Part shown: one piece after another, positions 22,553 to 31,785 of the stretch
Layout: each line of letters starts with the position of its first letter
Numbering within the stretch: the first letter of the stretch is position 1
Source: Candidatus Lokiarchaeota archaeon
Lineage (GTDB): Archaea > Asgardarchaeota > Thorarchaeia > Thorarchaeales > Thorarchaeaceae
Assembly: GCA_014730275.1 (NCBI GenBank)
Contig: WJIL01000023.1
Location: 1-38,314 of the forward strand
Length of the DNA stretch: 38,314 bases
Direction of reading: 5' to 3'
Position numbers and translations under genes: made by a program
The notes under the pieces: generated by a model
Databases searched by the model: none
Seen by the model: the letters and a program-made list of their open reading frames with translations, nothing else
What the model was told of the DNA's origin: nothing

Positions 22553-23800
22553 ATGACTGACAAGGAATGGAAAGAGGTTAGGAATGAATTTCCAGTTCTA
22601 AATCGGAAGATCAACGGCCGTGGGATTGTTTACCTAGATAGCGCCTGCATGGCTTTGAAACCCAGAATCGTCATAGACACTATGAACGAATACTATGAAC
22701 GATTTCCCGCTTGTGGGGGGCGCAGTGTTCACAAACTTGCTGAGGAAGTTTCCAATGCCTTCTCTCAAGCTAGAGAAGACTTTGCTCGTTTCATAGGTGC
22801 ATCCCGTCCCGAGGAATGTATCTGGACTAGAAACGCTACAGAATCCATGAATATGGTGGCTCGCGCACTTCGCATTCCACGTGGTTCTAAAATTGTGACT
22901 ACTAGTCTGGAACACCATAGTGGTTCCCTTCCCTTTGTCGAACGAGCCAAAAGAGATAATCTTGAAGTTGAGGTTGTCAAACCTAATAACGACGGTATCT
23001 TCGACATTGAAGACTGGAAGAGTGCTATCGACTCGAGAACCAGAATAGTCTCTATCGTACACTCATCAAATGTTACTGGGACAATAGCACCCATCAAAGA
23101 AATCGTCGAAATCGCTCACGATTGTGAAGCACTTGTACTTTCTGATGATGCTCAGTATGCTCCACATCATCCACTTGATGTTAGGAAGAACGGTGTTGAT
23201 TTCTCAGCAATTTCTGTTCACAAAATGTGTGGTCCAACGGGAATGGGTGTACTTTATGGTAGATATGAACTACTAGAAGAGATGAACATGTTTCTTCATG
23301 GCGGTGATACGGTACGCGATGTACGTTTTGACGATGAGAAAATAGAACCTGAATATTTGCCCCCTCCCGAGAAATTTGAGGCTGGTTTACAGAATTATGC
23401 TGGAGCTATTGGTGCAGCAGCTGCAGCGAATTATCTGGATTCAATAGGAATGGACCGGATTGAGAGACACGAAAAAGCACTTCTCGATGTTCTTCTATCC
23501 GAACTTGGGTCCATGGAACATGTACGTATTGTCGGTCCAAAGTCCGTAGACAAAAGAACCGGACTCGTTACTTTCAGCATAGATACTGTTGGCTCCGCTC
23601 ATGATGTGGCAACATACCTTAGCTCTGAGCGAAATGTATTCATTCGCTCGGGTGCTCACTGTGCGAATCCTTTCCATTACCAAATTGGGATTCCACCAGA
23701 GAAAGGCACCAACAGGGCAAGTGTCTATCTTTACAATAACAAGGAAGATGTCAAGACTCTATTGAATGGCATTGCTGATTTCATTGAAATTACCTCCTAA
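22553..23800 (+). CDS. sufS: SufS-type cysteine desulfurase
   Basis: This is a 415-residue class V aminotransferase. It should use PLP to release sulfane sulfur from cysteine for Fe-S cluster or thio-cofactor synthesis. The PLP-binding lysine is K224 in SVHKMCGPTGMG, the histidine-containing SLEHHS is near 118-123 and the aspartate lies in LSDDAQ. The catalytic cysteine is C370 in RSGAHCANP, equivalent to the SufS RxGHHCA motif. A scaffold protein such as SufU/IscU or SufBCD is not in the window. Isopenicillin-epimerase-like members of this family are less likely because the catalytic Cys is present. Its end overlaps RPA by four bases on the opposite strand. Confidence 0.9.
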   Translation: MTDKEWKEVRNEFPVLNRKINGRGIVYLDSACMALKPRIVIDTMNEYYERFPACGGRSVHKLAEEVSNAFSQAREDFARFIGASRPEECIWTRNATESMNMVARALRIPRGSKIVTTSLEHHSGSLPFVERAKRDNLEVEVVKPNNDGIFDIEDWKSAIDSRTRIVSIVHSSNVTGTIAPIKEIVEIAHDCEALVLSDDAQYAPHHPLDVRKNGVDFSAISVHKMCGPTGMGVLYGRYELLEEMNMFLHGGDTVRDVRFDDEKIEPEYLPPPEKFEAGLQNYAGAIGAAAAANYLDSIGMDRIERHEKALLDVLLSELGSMEHVRIVGPKSVDKRTGLVTFSIDTVGSAHDVATYLSSERNVFIRSGAHCANPFHYQIGIPPEKGTNRASVYLYNNKEDVKTLLNGIADFIEITS

Positions 23801-25563
23801 CTCAAAAGACCCGAGATGCTTCTCTTCAACCGCTTAATCTCGTCTACTGGATCTGCGAAATCTAGGTTAGAAGCGGATAGATTAATGGAATCTCTGTATT
23901 TTTTGACTCTTCCTTGTACCACAACATACTTTCCAAGAATCTTGTCTGAATGTTTATCCAATGGTTCTGTTTGATTTCCTGACTCGGATATCATCTTATT
24001 TGCTTCTGCAGCAGTCAGACCAAGCAACTTCTCCCCGGTTTGACCGAAGAGGGTTGTTCTGATTGATCCCGAACCATCATCAATGGTGATATTAAAAAGC
24101 ATTCTAGGTTCTGGTTCTTTTATCTCTCCACATACCCTGCAACTGTAGTTTCCATCTTGTTCCTGTACTTTCTTGTTACACTCAGGACATGCCAAATAGA
24201 TGGGACTTGTTTGCCCGATTGAGACTATTATTCCACAGACCTCAACATACTTTCGTTCGTCGTCTTCGTCAATATCATCAATGATTACTCTACCTGCACG
24301 GACAGGTCCAGTGGTCGTTATTGTAGATGTGTCCAGCTGGTCGAGATTGGAATCTCCGGGATTCCGTTCTACTTCTGCTCTTTGTCCAAGATGAAATTCT
24401 ACATCATCTCGGAAACCCTCCTTAACGTAACCGTGCTGCACCCGAATGATATCTCCTTCCTTCAGTTCTTCTAGCTGGTCTACACGTTCGTCCCAGATTG
24501 TTACACGGATATTGCCTGACTCATCAGCGACAACGAAATTCTGAACTTTGCCGTCCGTACCATTCTTTTTCTCAAAAGATTTCGGGGGCATTACTTGTAC
24601 TACTTTTGCCTCTATGTCAACGTCCCACATACCCAATTCTAATTCGGAAATAGGTTTCTTACCTAAACTCTCTCTGATTTCTCCAAGCTCCTCTGATACT
24701 TCGATTTCCTTGTCTAATCCTCTTTCAATTTTCGAAGTTCTCCCTGCGTGTAATTCGATTTCACCATTTCTTCCCTCTCTTGTGTAGCCCCCTGTCACTC
24801 GAATTACCTCGCCCTCGGATACATCCTTCATTTTTTCCGCATTATCGTCCCAGAATACGACCCTAATGCTTCCCGTTCCATCGGCTCCCTTCAGGCTTAT
24901 CACCTTACCCTCCTTTCCATCCGATTTTCTAGTAAAGGTTGTAAATCTGAAGACTCGGATAACTCGTACAGTTAGCGTAACGTCATAAACGCCATCCTTC
25001 AAATCCTCTACCTTGATTTGCTTTGCGTCTGGCACCTCTAAATCAAACTCTTCCATTTCGTACTCGTCAAGTGGAACTATTCTTCCCATTCGCCCGATAT
25101 TCAATTCCAAAGAATCTCCCAAACCTCTTTTGACATAGCCCCCCCTAATCTGAACCACGTCATTTACATTGATTTTTCTCTCCGAGACAATCTTCGTTTG
25201 TTCATCCCATAGAACAACTCTCAACCTTCCTGTATCATCTCCTACTGTGATACTTGTTACTCTTCCTTTGGTACCATCATTTCGATCAAAAGTTCTGACT
25301 GTCCCCACGCTCACAACCTTCGCTGTCAAGTTTACATTCCTGTTTCCCTCTGCTATATCCTCAATCTTCAATCGCGTCTTTGGGGATACTTGACGGAGGT
25401 CAATACCAAGATCTCTTGCCACAATCATAGCTGCAGATTCTTCGTTTACTATTTCAGCACCTAGTTCCTGCCTTTTTTCTTTAATCAAGTCAATTATGTC
25501 TTTTCGTTCATATTCTGGAAGGTGTTTCAGTATGAGTTCGATTATCTCTTCAAGTGAATGCAA
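23797..25563 (-). CDS. rpa: Replication protein A, multi-OB single-stranded DNA-binding protein
   Basis: This 588-residue protein binds single-stranded DNA during replication and repair. An N-terminal helical domain (residues 1-65) precedes repeated OB folds at about 75-165, 190-275 and 310-400. Each has the pattern (R/K)VVxVxxxRTFxRxDGTxGRV...GDxTGxIRVVxWDE. A further OB region from about 430 carries the zinc site CPEC...CRVC, like euryarchaeal RPA and the eukaryotic RPA70 C-terminal domain. The start is TTG at 25563; no ATG occurs nearby. It is divergent from PolD large subunit across 281 bases, so the two replication genes may share a control region. Confidence 0.93.
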   Translation of the reverse strand: MHSLEEIIELILKHLPEYERKDIIDLIKEKRQELGAEIVNEESAAMIVARDLGIDLRQVSPKTRLKIEDIAEGNRNVNLTAKVVSVGTVRTFDRNDGTKGRVTSITVGDDTGRLRVVLWDEQTKIVSERKINVNDVVQIRGGYVKRGLGDSLELNIGRMGRIVPLDEYEMEEFDLEVPDAKQIKVEDLKDGVYDVTLTVRVIRVFRFTTFTRKSDGKEGKVISLKGADGTGSIRVVFWDDNAEKMKDVSEGEVIRVTGGYTREGRNGEIELHAGRTSKIERGLDKEIEVSEELGEIRESLGKKPISELELGMWDVDIEAKVVQVMPPKSFEKKNGTDGKVQNFVVADESGNIRVTIWDERVDQLEELKEGDIIRVQHGYVKEGFRDDVEFHLGQRAEVERNPGDSNLDQLDTSTITTTGPVRAGRVIIDDIDEDDERKYVEVCGIIVSIGQTSPIYLACPECNKKVQEQDGNYSCRVCGEIKEPEPRMLFNITIDDGSGSIRTTLFGQTGEKLLGLTAAEANKMISESGNQTEPLDKHSDKILGKYVVVQGRVKKYRDSINLSASNLDFADPVDEIKRLKRSISGLLS

Positions 25564-25625
25564 TTCTTACCACTAACCGTATTATGATTCTGGGCGATTC
25601 CCTAATCATCATTCAGGGGGGTAGG

Positions 25626-25633
25626 CTATAAAG
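25626..25633 (+). promoter_or_regulatory. TATA box for PolD large subunit
   Basis: CTATAAAG predicts a transcription start near 25652-25658, giving a leader of about 190 nt before the DP2 ATG. The inverted repeat at 25647-25696 lies at the predicted 5' end of this leader. Confidence 0.5.
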
Positions 25634-25646
25634 TGATATGCTCGCC

Positions 25647-25696
25647 GCTACAGAGTAATCTATTATCCTTCGATGGTATGTCCATTACTCTGAAGC
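25647..25696 (+). repeat. Long inverted repeat at predicted 5' end of polC leader
   Basis: GCTACAGAGTAAT (25647-25659) and ATTACTCTGAAGC (25684-25696) pair over 13 positions with one A-A mismatch around a 24-base loop. It may fold as an RNA stem-loop at the start of the transcript or act in DNA as an operator for a dimeric regulator. The remainder of 25564-25844 holds the TATA box, a possible small ORF and no other recognised element. Confidence 0.5.
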
Positions 25697-25709
25697 TTGG
25701 GATTGAATC

Positions 25710-25838
25710 ATGATAACCAAAACAGAAAAAGCCAAAACACGCTATATCAGTCAAGAAAGACCGCCTTCCCCAAATACACGAAATCGAGAATTTCGTTGCA
25801 GGAAAAAAATACTAGAGGGATTTCGCAGAGGTTTGTGA
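25710..25838 (+). CDS. Possible basic 42-residue ORF in polC leader
   Basis: An ATG-started ORF encodes 42 very basic residues (MITKTEKAKTRYISQERPPS, then further Arg and Lys) and stops six bases before the DP2 ATG. No good ribosome-binding site or family match is seen. It could be an upstream ORF coupled to DP2 translation or a chance frame. The evidence is weak. Confidence 0.22.
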   Translation: MITKTEKAKTRYISQERPPSPNTRNREFRCRKKILEGFRRGL

Positions 25839-25844
25839 TAGCAG

Positions 25845-28800
25845 ATGGACCATGCTGAACCTGAACTACCCGAACATACAATCTACTATGATGACTATTT
25901 TGAATCACTAAAACAACGCATTCAACAAATCTACGATATTGCTGACGAAGCTCGGGAACTCGGTTACGATCCCAAACCCTTTGTGGAAATACCTCCTGCA
26001 CATGATGTAGCAGCTCGAGTGGAAGCTACCCTTGGTGGCCCAAAAGGAGTTGAGCATCGTATTCGTGAGCTCCAAGAAGAAATGTCTCGGGAAGAAGTAG
26101 CCTTTACCGTTGCAGGTGAAATTGCTACTGGGGATTTGGGCAATATTGAAGATTCTGAGAAAGCCGCGGATAAAGCTGTCCGAGTTGGTTTAGCTATTCT
26201 AACGGAGAGCATCACTGCTGCACCATTAGAGGGTATTGCCAAAGTGAGGATTGGAGGATCTGATCCTGAACGGTACCTAGCATTGTATCTGGCTGGTCCA
26301 ATTCGTGCCGCAGGTGGAACCGAAGCTGCTATGACAGTCTTGGTTGCAGATTATGTTCGTCAGAAACTAGGCCTTCCCCCGTTCCGTGCATCTAATGATG
26401 AAATCGAACGTGCAGTTGAAGAGGTGGAGCTGTACTCGAAATCAGTTCATTTGCAGTATCCCGTTCATTCGGATTTGGTTCGATTCGCCGCCTCTAAGCT
26501 CCCAATTATGCTGACCGGTGAACCAACTGAATCATTTGAGGTGTCCGGCACTAGAGATCTTAAACGAATAGAAACAAATCGCGTTAGAGGGGGTTCCGTT
26601 CTAGTACTGAACGATGGAGTGGTTGGAAGGGCTTCTAAGCTGGCAAAGATAGTTAATAGCATGGAGATTGAAGGTTGGAACTGGCTAAATGAGCTCGCAG
26701 GAAGAATAAGAAAAGAGACCGAGGGAGAAGATGAAGAGACTAGCGAAAAACTATCCCCGAAATCTGACTACTTGGCCGACGTGATTGGTGGCCGTCCAGT
26801 ATTCTCTCATCCCTCAAGAAAGGCTGGTTTTCGCTTGCGATATGGTCGTTCTAGAAACACAGGTCTTGCTGGTGTAGGCGCCCATCCCGCCACTATGTAT
26901 CTCGTTGACTCATTCCTCGCACCTGGCACCCACATTCGAACTGAGAGACCTGGAAAAGGCTCCATTGTTACACCTGTCGATTCAATAGAAGGGCCTATAG
27001 TTCTTCTCAAAAATGGTACTGTTAAACAAATCGATAATGCAAATGAGGCACGTGAACTCCAGGATAACATTGAACGCATTCTCTATCTGGGGGATATAAT
27101 GATTGCATTGGGAGAATTCCTTGAGAACAATCATCCACTTATTCCTCCTGGATATTGCGAAGAATGGTGGTCTCATGATTTAGAACAAGCTTGTTCCCAG
27201 CTAAGTGTCCACGAGCTGGAATCGAAGCTTGCTGAATGCAATATTAGCTTGGAACGTGTGAATGCTTTCATCGAATATCCCCTCTCTGAGTTTCCTACTG
27301 CTAGTGAAGCCTTGGTTCTTGCGAAGGTTCTTAGAATTCCCTTGCATCCGAGCTATACTTATCGCTGGTTAGCACTATTGCGAGATGAGTTTCAGACCAT
27401 TCGTGAATGGCTTCTGAAGAACTATGAAATCAAGAAAGTCCGTGGGACTAACAGAATTGTCTTACCTTATGACTCTACTCAGAAAGAGATTCTTTGCAAG
27501 GCAGGAATCCCCCACACTCTTTCTTCCGACAGTTCGGTAATTCAGCTATCTGATGCACCCGAAACGATACTTTCTCAGTTTGGCGATATATCCAATAGTT
27601 GTAAAGGCGCTGACGCACTCGAGATGGTCAATTCAGCTTCAGACATATCTATTCGCGACAAGATTGGTTTCTCCATTGGGGCAAGAATGGGACGGCCGGA
27701 GAAAGCTGAAGAGCGGAAAATGCGTCCGCCGGTACACGTTCTTTTTCCTGTGGGTCGATCCCTATCAACTGAACGCGAAATTCAGAAAGTGGCTGAAGCC
27801 TCGAAGACCATTCAAACCTTGGACTCGTTTGAGAACACATCAAATATGAACGATGACTTGGGAAATTCTGGCATTCCCCTTGAGATGGTCACAAGGATCT
27901 GCACATCTTGTAACGCATCGGCCTTTGAGTCCCGACCCCCAGATTCGTACAAGGTGACGACTTTTGAATCCCGTTGCCCGGATTGCGGTTCTCATACAAA
28001 ATTGGTTCAATGGTGTTCAGAAGAAGACTGTGGTCGTCTAGTCAAGGCCGAGGACGATCGAACAGCTCCTCAATGTTCTCTTCGACATAATTTCAACTCG
28101 GTCAAATCAACAAGGAAGTATTACGTTAACCTAGAACGCTTATTGGAACGTGTAAAATCAGAAATTGGCGAGTCTCAAACCCATGGTGTTAGAGGTGTTC
28201 TGGGTCTGACCAGCGAGTTGAAAATTCCTGAATATCTGGGTAAAGGGATTCTGCGGGCTAAGCACGAGGTTTATTGTTATCGAGATGGTACAGCACGGTT
28301 TGATGCCACGGACGCTCCCCTTACTCATTTCCGCCCATCCGAAATTGGAGTTTCTATAGGACGCCTCCGTGAATTAGGCTATACTTGCGATTATCAAGGG
28401 AATGCTTTGACATCCAGTAGCCAGATTGTAGAACTAAAAGTACAGGATTTGGTGGTCCCACGAAACTGCGCGGAGTATCTTCTGAGAGTGGGAGCTTTTG
28501 TAGATGATTGTTTGGAGAGAATATACAATCTAGAGCCCCATTATCAGTTCAGGAATACAGACGATTTGGTTGGGCAGCTTGTGATTGGACTTGCTCCCCA
28601 CACTTCCTCTGGCATCATTGGAAGGATTATTGGCTTCACCGATGCTAGTCTGTGTTATGCCCATCCATACTGGCATGCGGCTAAAAGACGGAACTGTGAT
28701 GGTGACGAGGACGCACTAATTCTCGTATTAGATGCACTTCTGAATTTCTCCAAATCATATCTGCCTGCAGGCCGAGGTGGTTTCATGGATGCCCCCCTTG

Positions 28801-29438
28801 TTCTCTCGGTGATTCTAGATCCCAGCGAGGTTGACGATGAAAGCCACAATATTGAAATCTGCAGTAGATATCCCGCTGCATTCTACGAAATGGCGGCACG
28901 AGGTAAACATCCGAAAAATGTTGAAGGGCTAGTCGACATTATCGCTTCAAGATTGGGCTCCTCAGCTCAATACGAAGGTTTCTCATTCACGCATGATACC
29001 TCTTCAATCGATGAAGGCCCACGAAACACACGCTACAAGACACTTGGTTCAATGGTTGAGAAGCTTCAGGCTCAACTTCGATTGGCTGACCTTATCGATG
29101 CTGTGGATGTTAAAGATGTTGCTGAAAGAGTCCTATCCCATCATTTCATACGCGATATAATGGGCAATCTCCGTGCTTTCTCAACACAGAAAATTCAATG
29201 CCTCAAATGTCGACGTGTTTATCGGCGCATTCCGCTATCTGGAGAATGTGAATGCGGGAATAATCTTTCTTTGACAGTTCGGCAGAAGAATATATCAAAA
29301 TACTTGGATATCGCACAGAAGATGATTGAAAACCACGAGCTTGGTCTGTATCTTCAGCAGCGACTTAACCTGATTAGTAGTGCTATTGACTCACTATTCT
29401 TCTCTGAACAGACTACACTAACCGATTTTCTGGGATGA
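25845..29438 (+). CDS. polC: DNA polymerase D large subunit DP2
   Basis: DP2 is the 1197-residue catalytic subunit of the archaeal family D replicative polymerase; it needs the exonuclease subunit DP1, not seen here. The N-terminal KVRIGGSDPERYLALYLAGP with PIRAAGGTEAA, the central FRLRYGRSRNTGLAGVGAHP and the catalytic double-psi barrel motif NCDGDEDA (N950, D952, D954) followed by LNFSKSYLPAGRGGFMDAPLVL are diagnostic. Zinc sites are at CTSC/CPDC and CSEEDC (about 686-730) and at CLKC/CECG (about 1118-1134). No intein interrupts the active-site region, a common insertion point in other archaea. It lies divergent from rpa. Confidence 0.97.
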   Translation: MDHAEPELPEHTIYYDDYFESLKQRIQQIYDIADEARELGYDPKPFVEIPPAHDVAARVEATLGGPKGVEHRIRELQEEMSREEVAFTVAGEIATGDLGNIEDSEKAADKAVRVGLAILTESITAAPLEGIAKVRIGGSDPERYLALYLAGPIRAAGGTEAAMTVLVADYVRQKLGLPPFRASNDEIERAVEEVELYSKSVHLQYPVHSDLVRFAASKLPIMLTGEPTESFEVSGTRDLKRIETNRVRGGSVLVLNDGVVGRASKLAKIVNSMEIEGWNWLNELAGRIRKETEGEDEETSEKLSPKSDYLADVIGGRPVFSHPSRKAGFRLRYGRSRNTGLAGVGAHPATMYLVDSFLAPGTHIRTERPGKGSIVTPVDSIEGPIVLLKNGTVKQIDNANEARELQDNIERILYLGDIMIALGEFLENNHPLIPPGYCEEWWSHDLEQACSQLSVHELESKLAECNISLERVNAFIEYPLSEFPTASEALVLAKVLRIPLHPSYTYRWLALLRDEFQTIREWLLKNYEIKKVRGTNRIVLPYDSTQKEILCKAGIPHTLSSDSSVIQLSDAPETILSQFGDISNSCKGADALEMVNSASDISIRDKIGFSIGARMGRPEKAEERKMRPPVHVLFPVGRSLSTEREIQKVAEASKTIQTLDSFENTSNMNDDLGNSGIPLEMVTRICTSCNASAFESRPPDSYKVTTFESRCPDCGSHTKLVQWCSEEDCGRLVKAEDDRTAPQCSLRHNFNSVKSTRKYYVNLERLLERVKSEIGESQTHGVRGVLGLTSELKIPEYLGKGILRAKHEVYCYRDGTARFDATDAPLTHFRPSEIGVSIGRLRELGYTCDYQGNALTSSSQIVELKVQDLVVPRNCAEYLLRVGAFVDDCLERIYNLEPHYQFRNTDDLVGQLVIGLAPHTSSGIIGRIIGFTDASLCYAHPYWHAAKRRNCDGDEDALILVLDALLNFSKSYLPAGRGGFMDAPLVLSVILDPSEVDDESHNIEICSRYPAAFYEMAARGKHPKNVEGLVDIIASRLGSSAQYEGFSFTHDTSSIDEGPRNTRYKTLGSMVEKLQAQLRLADLIDAVDVKDVAERVLSHHFIRDIMGNLRAFSTQKIQCLKCRRVYRRIPLSGECECGNNLSLTVRQKNISKYLDIAQKMIENHELGLYLQQRLNLISSAIDSLFFSEQTTLTDFLG

Positions 29439-29442
29439 TATG

Positions 29443-30288
29443 TTATTCAATTGTCAGCTTCAGCAAATCCCTATCTTCAATCATACCGATGAGGGCATTC
29501 TTTGCAGATAGCACGGGTGCTTGATCTATGTTGTTTCTCCTGAGCGTTCTTACACATTCAGCAACAGTTGTAACTTCACTCAATGAAATAATCTTCTTGG
29601 TCATGACCTCGCTCACAGGTACATGTGGTAATCTCAATAGCTTCTTGGTTACAACAAGGAAGTCTTTGGAAGTCCAACCCCATTCCACCCCGGTTTCGTT
29701 TCCGCTGTAAGTCTTCGATACATTGTCTTCTATAGCAACTTCTGAGAGTCGGATATAGTCACTGACAGAAATCAGTCCAGTCACTCCTCCACTCTCATTC
29801 ATTGCGACGAGGGCGCTCTCTTGAGCCATTTCCATTATCATATAGGATAAAGGTAGTGGAGTTTCCTCCCAGATAGCTATAACTCTCTCATTGATATAAT
29901 CGCCAATACTCTCATTTTGGTATTTCTCGCTGGGCTCAAGCACTGCTCCCAATATGTCGGGAACTGTAACTAAGCCTACTAGCTCATCACCTTCGACAAC
30001 CGGCAATCTCCGGAAATTCTCCTCAACCATTATCTCTGCTGCTTCATGAATATCCGTATCCGGTGATACTGTGATTGGATCTCGCACCATGAGCATTGCA
30101 AGCTGATTCTCATCTGGTTTGCGGAGCAGATCACTTCTTGTTACTATGCCTACTAGTTGTTTCGTTCCCTTCTTGCAAACAGGAAAACCGTTAATCTCCT
30201 TCTCTGCCATAATTGTCAGTACATCTTCCCGAGTACCTGGTACAGAGACGTAAACTACATCTTTTTGCATGCAGTCTGATACCTTCAT
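29443..30288 (-). CDS. Four-CBS-domain protein
   Basis: The 281-residue protein consists of four CBS domains (about residues 1-57, 66-122, 130-190 and 220-281), forming two Bateman modules that usually bind adenosine nucleotides and act as energy sensors. Repeated patterns include SDCMQKDVVYVSVPGTREDVL, MVRDPITVSPDTDIHEAAEIM and VSEVMTKKIISLSEVTTVAEC with GLVTVPDIL and GMIEDRDLL ends. No enzymatic domain is attached, so it probably regulates a partner in trans. It converges with polC with only four bases between stops. Confidence 0.88.
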   Translation of the reverse strand: MKVSDCMQKDVVYVSVPGTREDVLTIMAEKEINGFPVCKKGTKQLVGIVTRSDLLRKPDENQLAMLMVRDPITVSPDTDIHEAAEIMVEENFRRLPVVEGDELVGLVTVPDILGAVLEPSEKYQNESIGDYINERVIAIWEETPLPLSYMIMEMAQESALVAMNESGGVTGLISVSDYIRLSEVAIEDNVSKTYSGNETGVEWGWTSKDFLVVTKKLLRLPHVPVSEVMTKKIISLSEVTTVAECVRTLRRNNIDQAPVLSAKNALIGMIEDRDLLKLTIE

Positions 30289-30428
30289 TGCTTCAAACCT
30301 ACTCCGGTATTATTCATCAAAATCTGTTTAAGAGATCCCACAAATATTTCGTCTATTCTATTCCGTGTACCCCTTTGTGAGAATATGAATAGACACTTCT
30401 GCAAACATAAAAGGTTGTCGAAATGCTT

Positions 30429-30989
30429 CTACCAGGGCTTATCCTTCAACCCGAGGATATAGCCGGTGATATTGGTTATCCAGTGAATGCCCAATGTCAT
30501 CATTATGAGAATTGAAACATACTCCCGTCCTGGCCATATGAGTGGCGAAGAAAACAACAATGCCATGATTATGAATCCGAGCTGATCGAGTACAGGTGCA
30601 GGATTACCACTACGAACATCGGCCCGTCTCTTTACAAATGAACCAATCATATCTCCCGTAAGCGCTCCTGTTGATTGTAGAAATGAAATTGGTATTGTCA
30701 AATGGAAAATTGAAAGCATTTCTGGAGTTACAGAAACATACTGGGTGACTTCAGCTACCAAAAAAGGTGCAACAATGGATTGAGCTGTTCCCACAAGTGT
30801 CCCGAATAACACGCCTGTGATAAATCCCCGTATTGTCTTTCCGTTTCCTAGGATTCTCTTTCCATCGATGAAATTTTTCCCTAGGTCTATGGGTAGCCCG
30901 CCGCCAAGAATAACCGGTATAGCATTTGCTATCCAAGCTGGCAGACCAAGCCAAATGGAGAGGCCTATCAGGGTCAATATTTCATACAT
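30429..30989 (-). CDS. carS: CDP-archaeol synthase
   Basis: CarS transfers CMP from CTP to unsaturated archaetidic acid, giving CDP-archaeol, the activated precursor of archaeal phospholipids. The 186-residue membrane protein has about five hydrophobic segments. Family motifs are PAWIANAIPVILGGGLPIDLG, DGKRILGNGKTIRGFITG and TGALTGDMIGSFVKRRADVRSG, followed by LDQLGF. The Asp/Lys/Arg-rich loops match the CDP-alcohol-forming active site. Together with G1PDH and the mevalonate operon in this window, it supports an ether-lipid membrane. RadB lies 23 bases upstream on the same strand. Confidence 0.93.
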   Translation of the reverse strand: MYEILTLIGLSIWLGLPAWIANAIPVILGGGLPIDLGKNFIDGKRILGNGKTIRGFITGVLFGTLVGTAQSIVAPFLVAEVTQYVSVTPEMLSIFHLTIPISFLQSTGALTGDMIGSFVKRRADVRSGNPAPVLDQLGFIIMALLFSSPLIWPGREYVSILIMMTLGIHWITNITGYILGLKDKPW

Positions 30990-31012
30990 GTTTGCATCCG
31001 TGTCCTCTACTA

Positions 31013-31717
31013 TTATTTTTCTATTTCTTTGCTGTGAACCTTGAGCCCTTGGTCAGTTAGATATAATCTTCGCGTAGTTGGTTTATTATCATTCTTCTGA
31101 TATTCGATTATCCGTTCCCTAGGTTTATTCCCGATACCCATTCTAAAGGTTCGATCAGCCCAGTATTCCATTATATTCTTCGCAACCGGCTCAAAATCAG
31201 TATCAGTATTGAAACTGCCTCTCGCTTGATTCAATATGAGCAAAGCGATATCGTGCTGTTTGATGATTCCTTTCAGTATGCCTGTTTGCGTGTTTAGCTG
31301 ACGATGAGCAGCGTAGTTTTGCCTTTTATTGCTCAACACGCTTCGATATAACTTGGTCATAGTGTCTACTACGACAAGCTTGGTACCCTCTCTTGCATAT
31401 GATTCAAGGTCAATAACCATCTCTCCTTGTTGCTGAAAACTCACTGGTGACACTAACGTTACTCTCTCTTTTAGTTTCTCGAATTGCCGATTGGCTATCT
31501 GTTCCAATCTTGGAATTGGAGATGTTGACTCCGAATTGATGTACAAACTGAAGATGCCGATTCTGTAAGCGGATTGCACAAACTGCAATGCGAGCGTTGT
31601 CTTGCCTGCGGCGGCCTCTCCATAGATATGAGTAAGTTCACCGGTATGTAACCCTCCTTCCAGTAGTGTATCAATTAGGCGATTCCCCGACGGAAGAATC
31701 AATAATGAGTTCACCAA
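31013..31717 (-). CDS. radB: RadB-like RecA-family recombinase paralogue
   Basis: This is a 234-residue RecA-core ATPase without the N-terminal HhH domain of RadA, typical of archaeal RadB, which assists recombination. Walker A is GEAAAGKTTL near residue 33, Walker B includes KLVVVDTMTKLY near 113, and L2-like NQARGS is near 162. The start is TTG at 31717 or GTG at 31714; no nearby ATG suits the N-terminus. It is divergent from an RNase-H-fold protein and upstream of carS. KaiC-like ATPases are an alternative, but length and single-core structure favour RadB. Confidence 0.87.
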   Translation of the reverse strand: MVNSLLILPSGNRLIDTLLEGGLHTGELTHIYGEAAAGKTTLALQFVQSAYRIGIFSLYINSESTSPIPRLEQIANRQFEKLKERVTLVSPVSFQQQGEMVIDLESYAREGTKLVVVDTMTKLYRSVLSNKRQNYAAHRQLNTQTGILKGIIKQHDIALLILNQARGSFNTDTDFEPVAKNIMEYWADRTFRMGIGNKPRERIIEYQKNDNKPTTRRLYLTDQGLKVHSKEIEK

Positions 31718-31785
31718 TCTGAGGACTAATTAATTTGCTACATAAAGCTACTCTTAGATATGATAAAGACAGAAGGTACTACCAA

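Noticed and set aside
1647-29438. Inteins in infB or PolD large subunit
   Set aside because: Both G-domain and NCDGDED active-site regions are uninterrupted, and lengths are normal.
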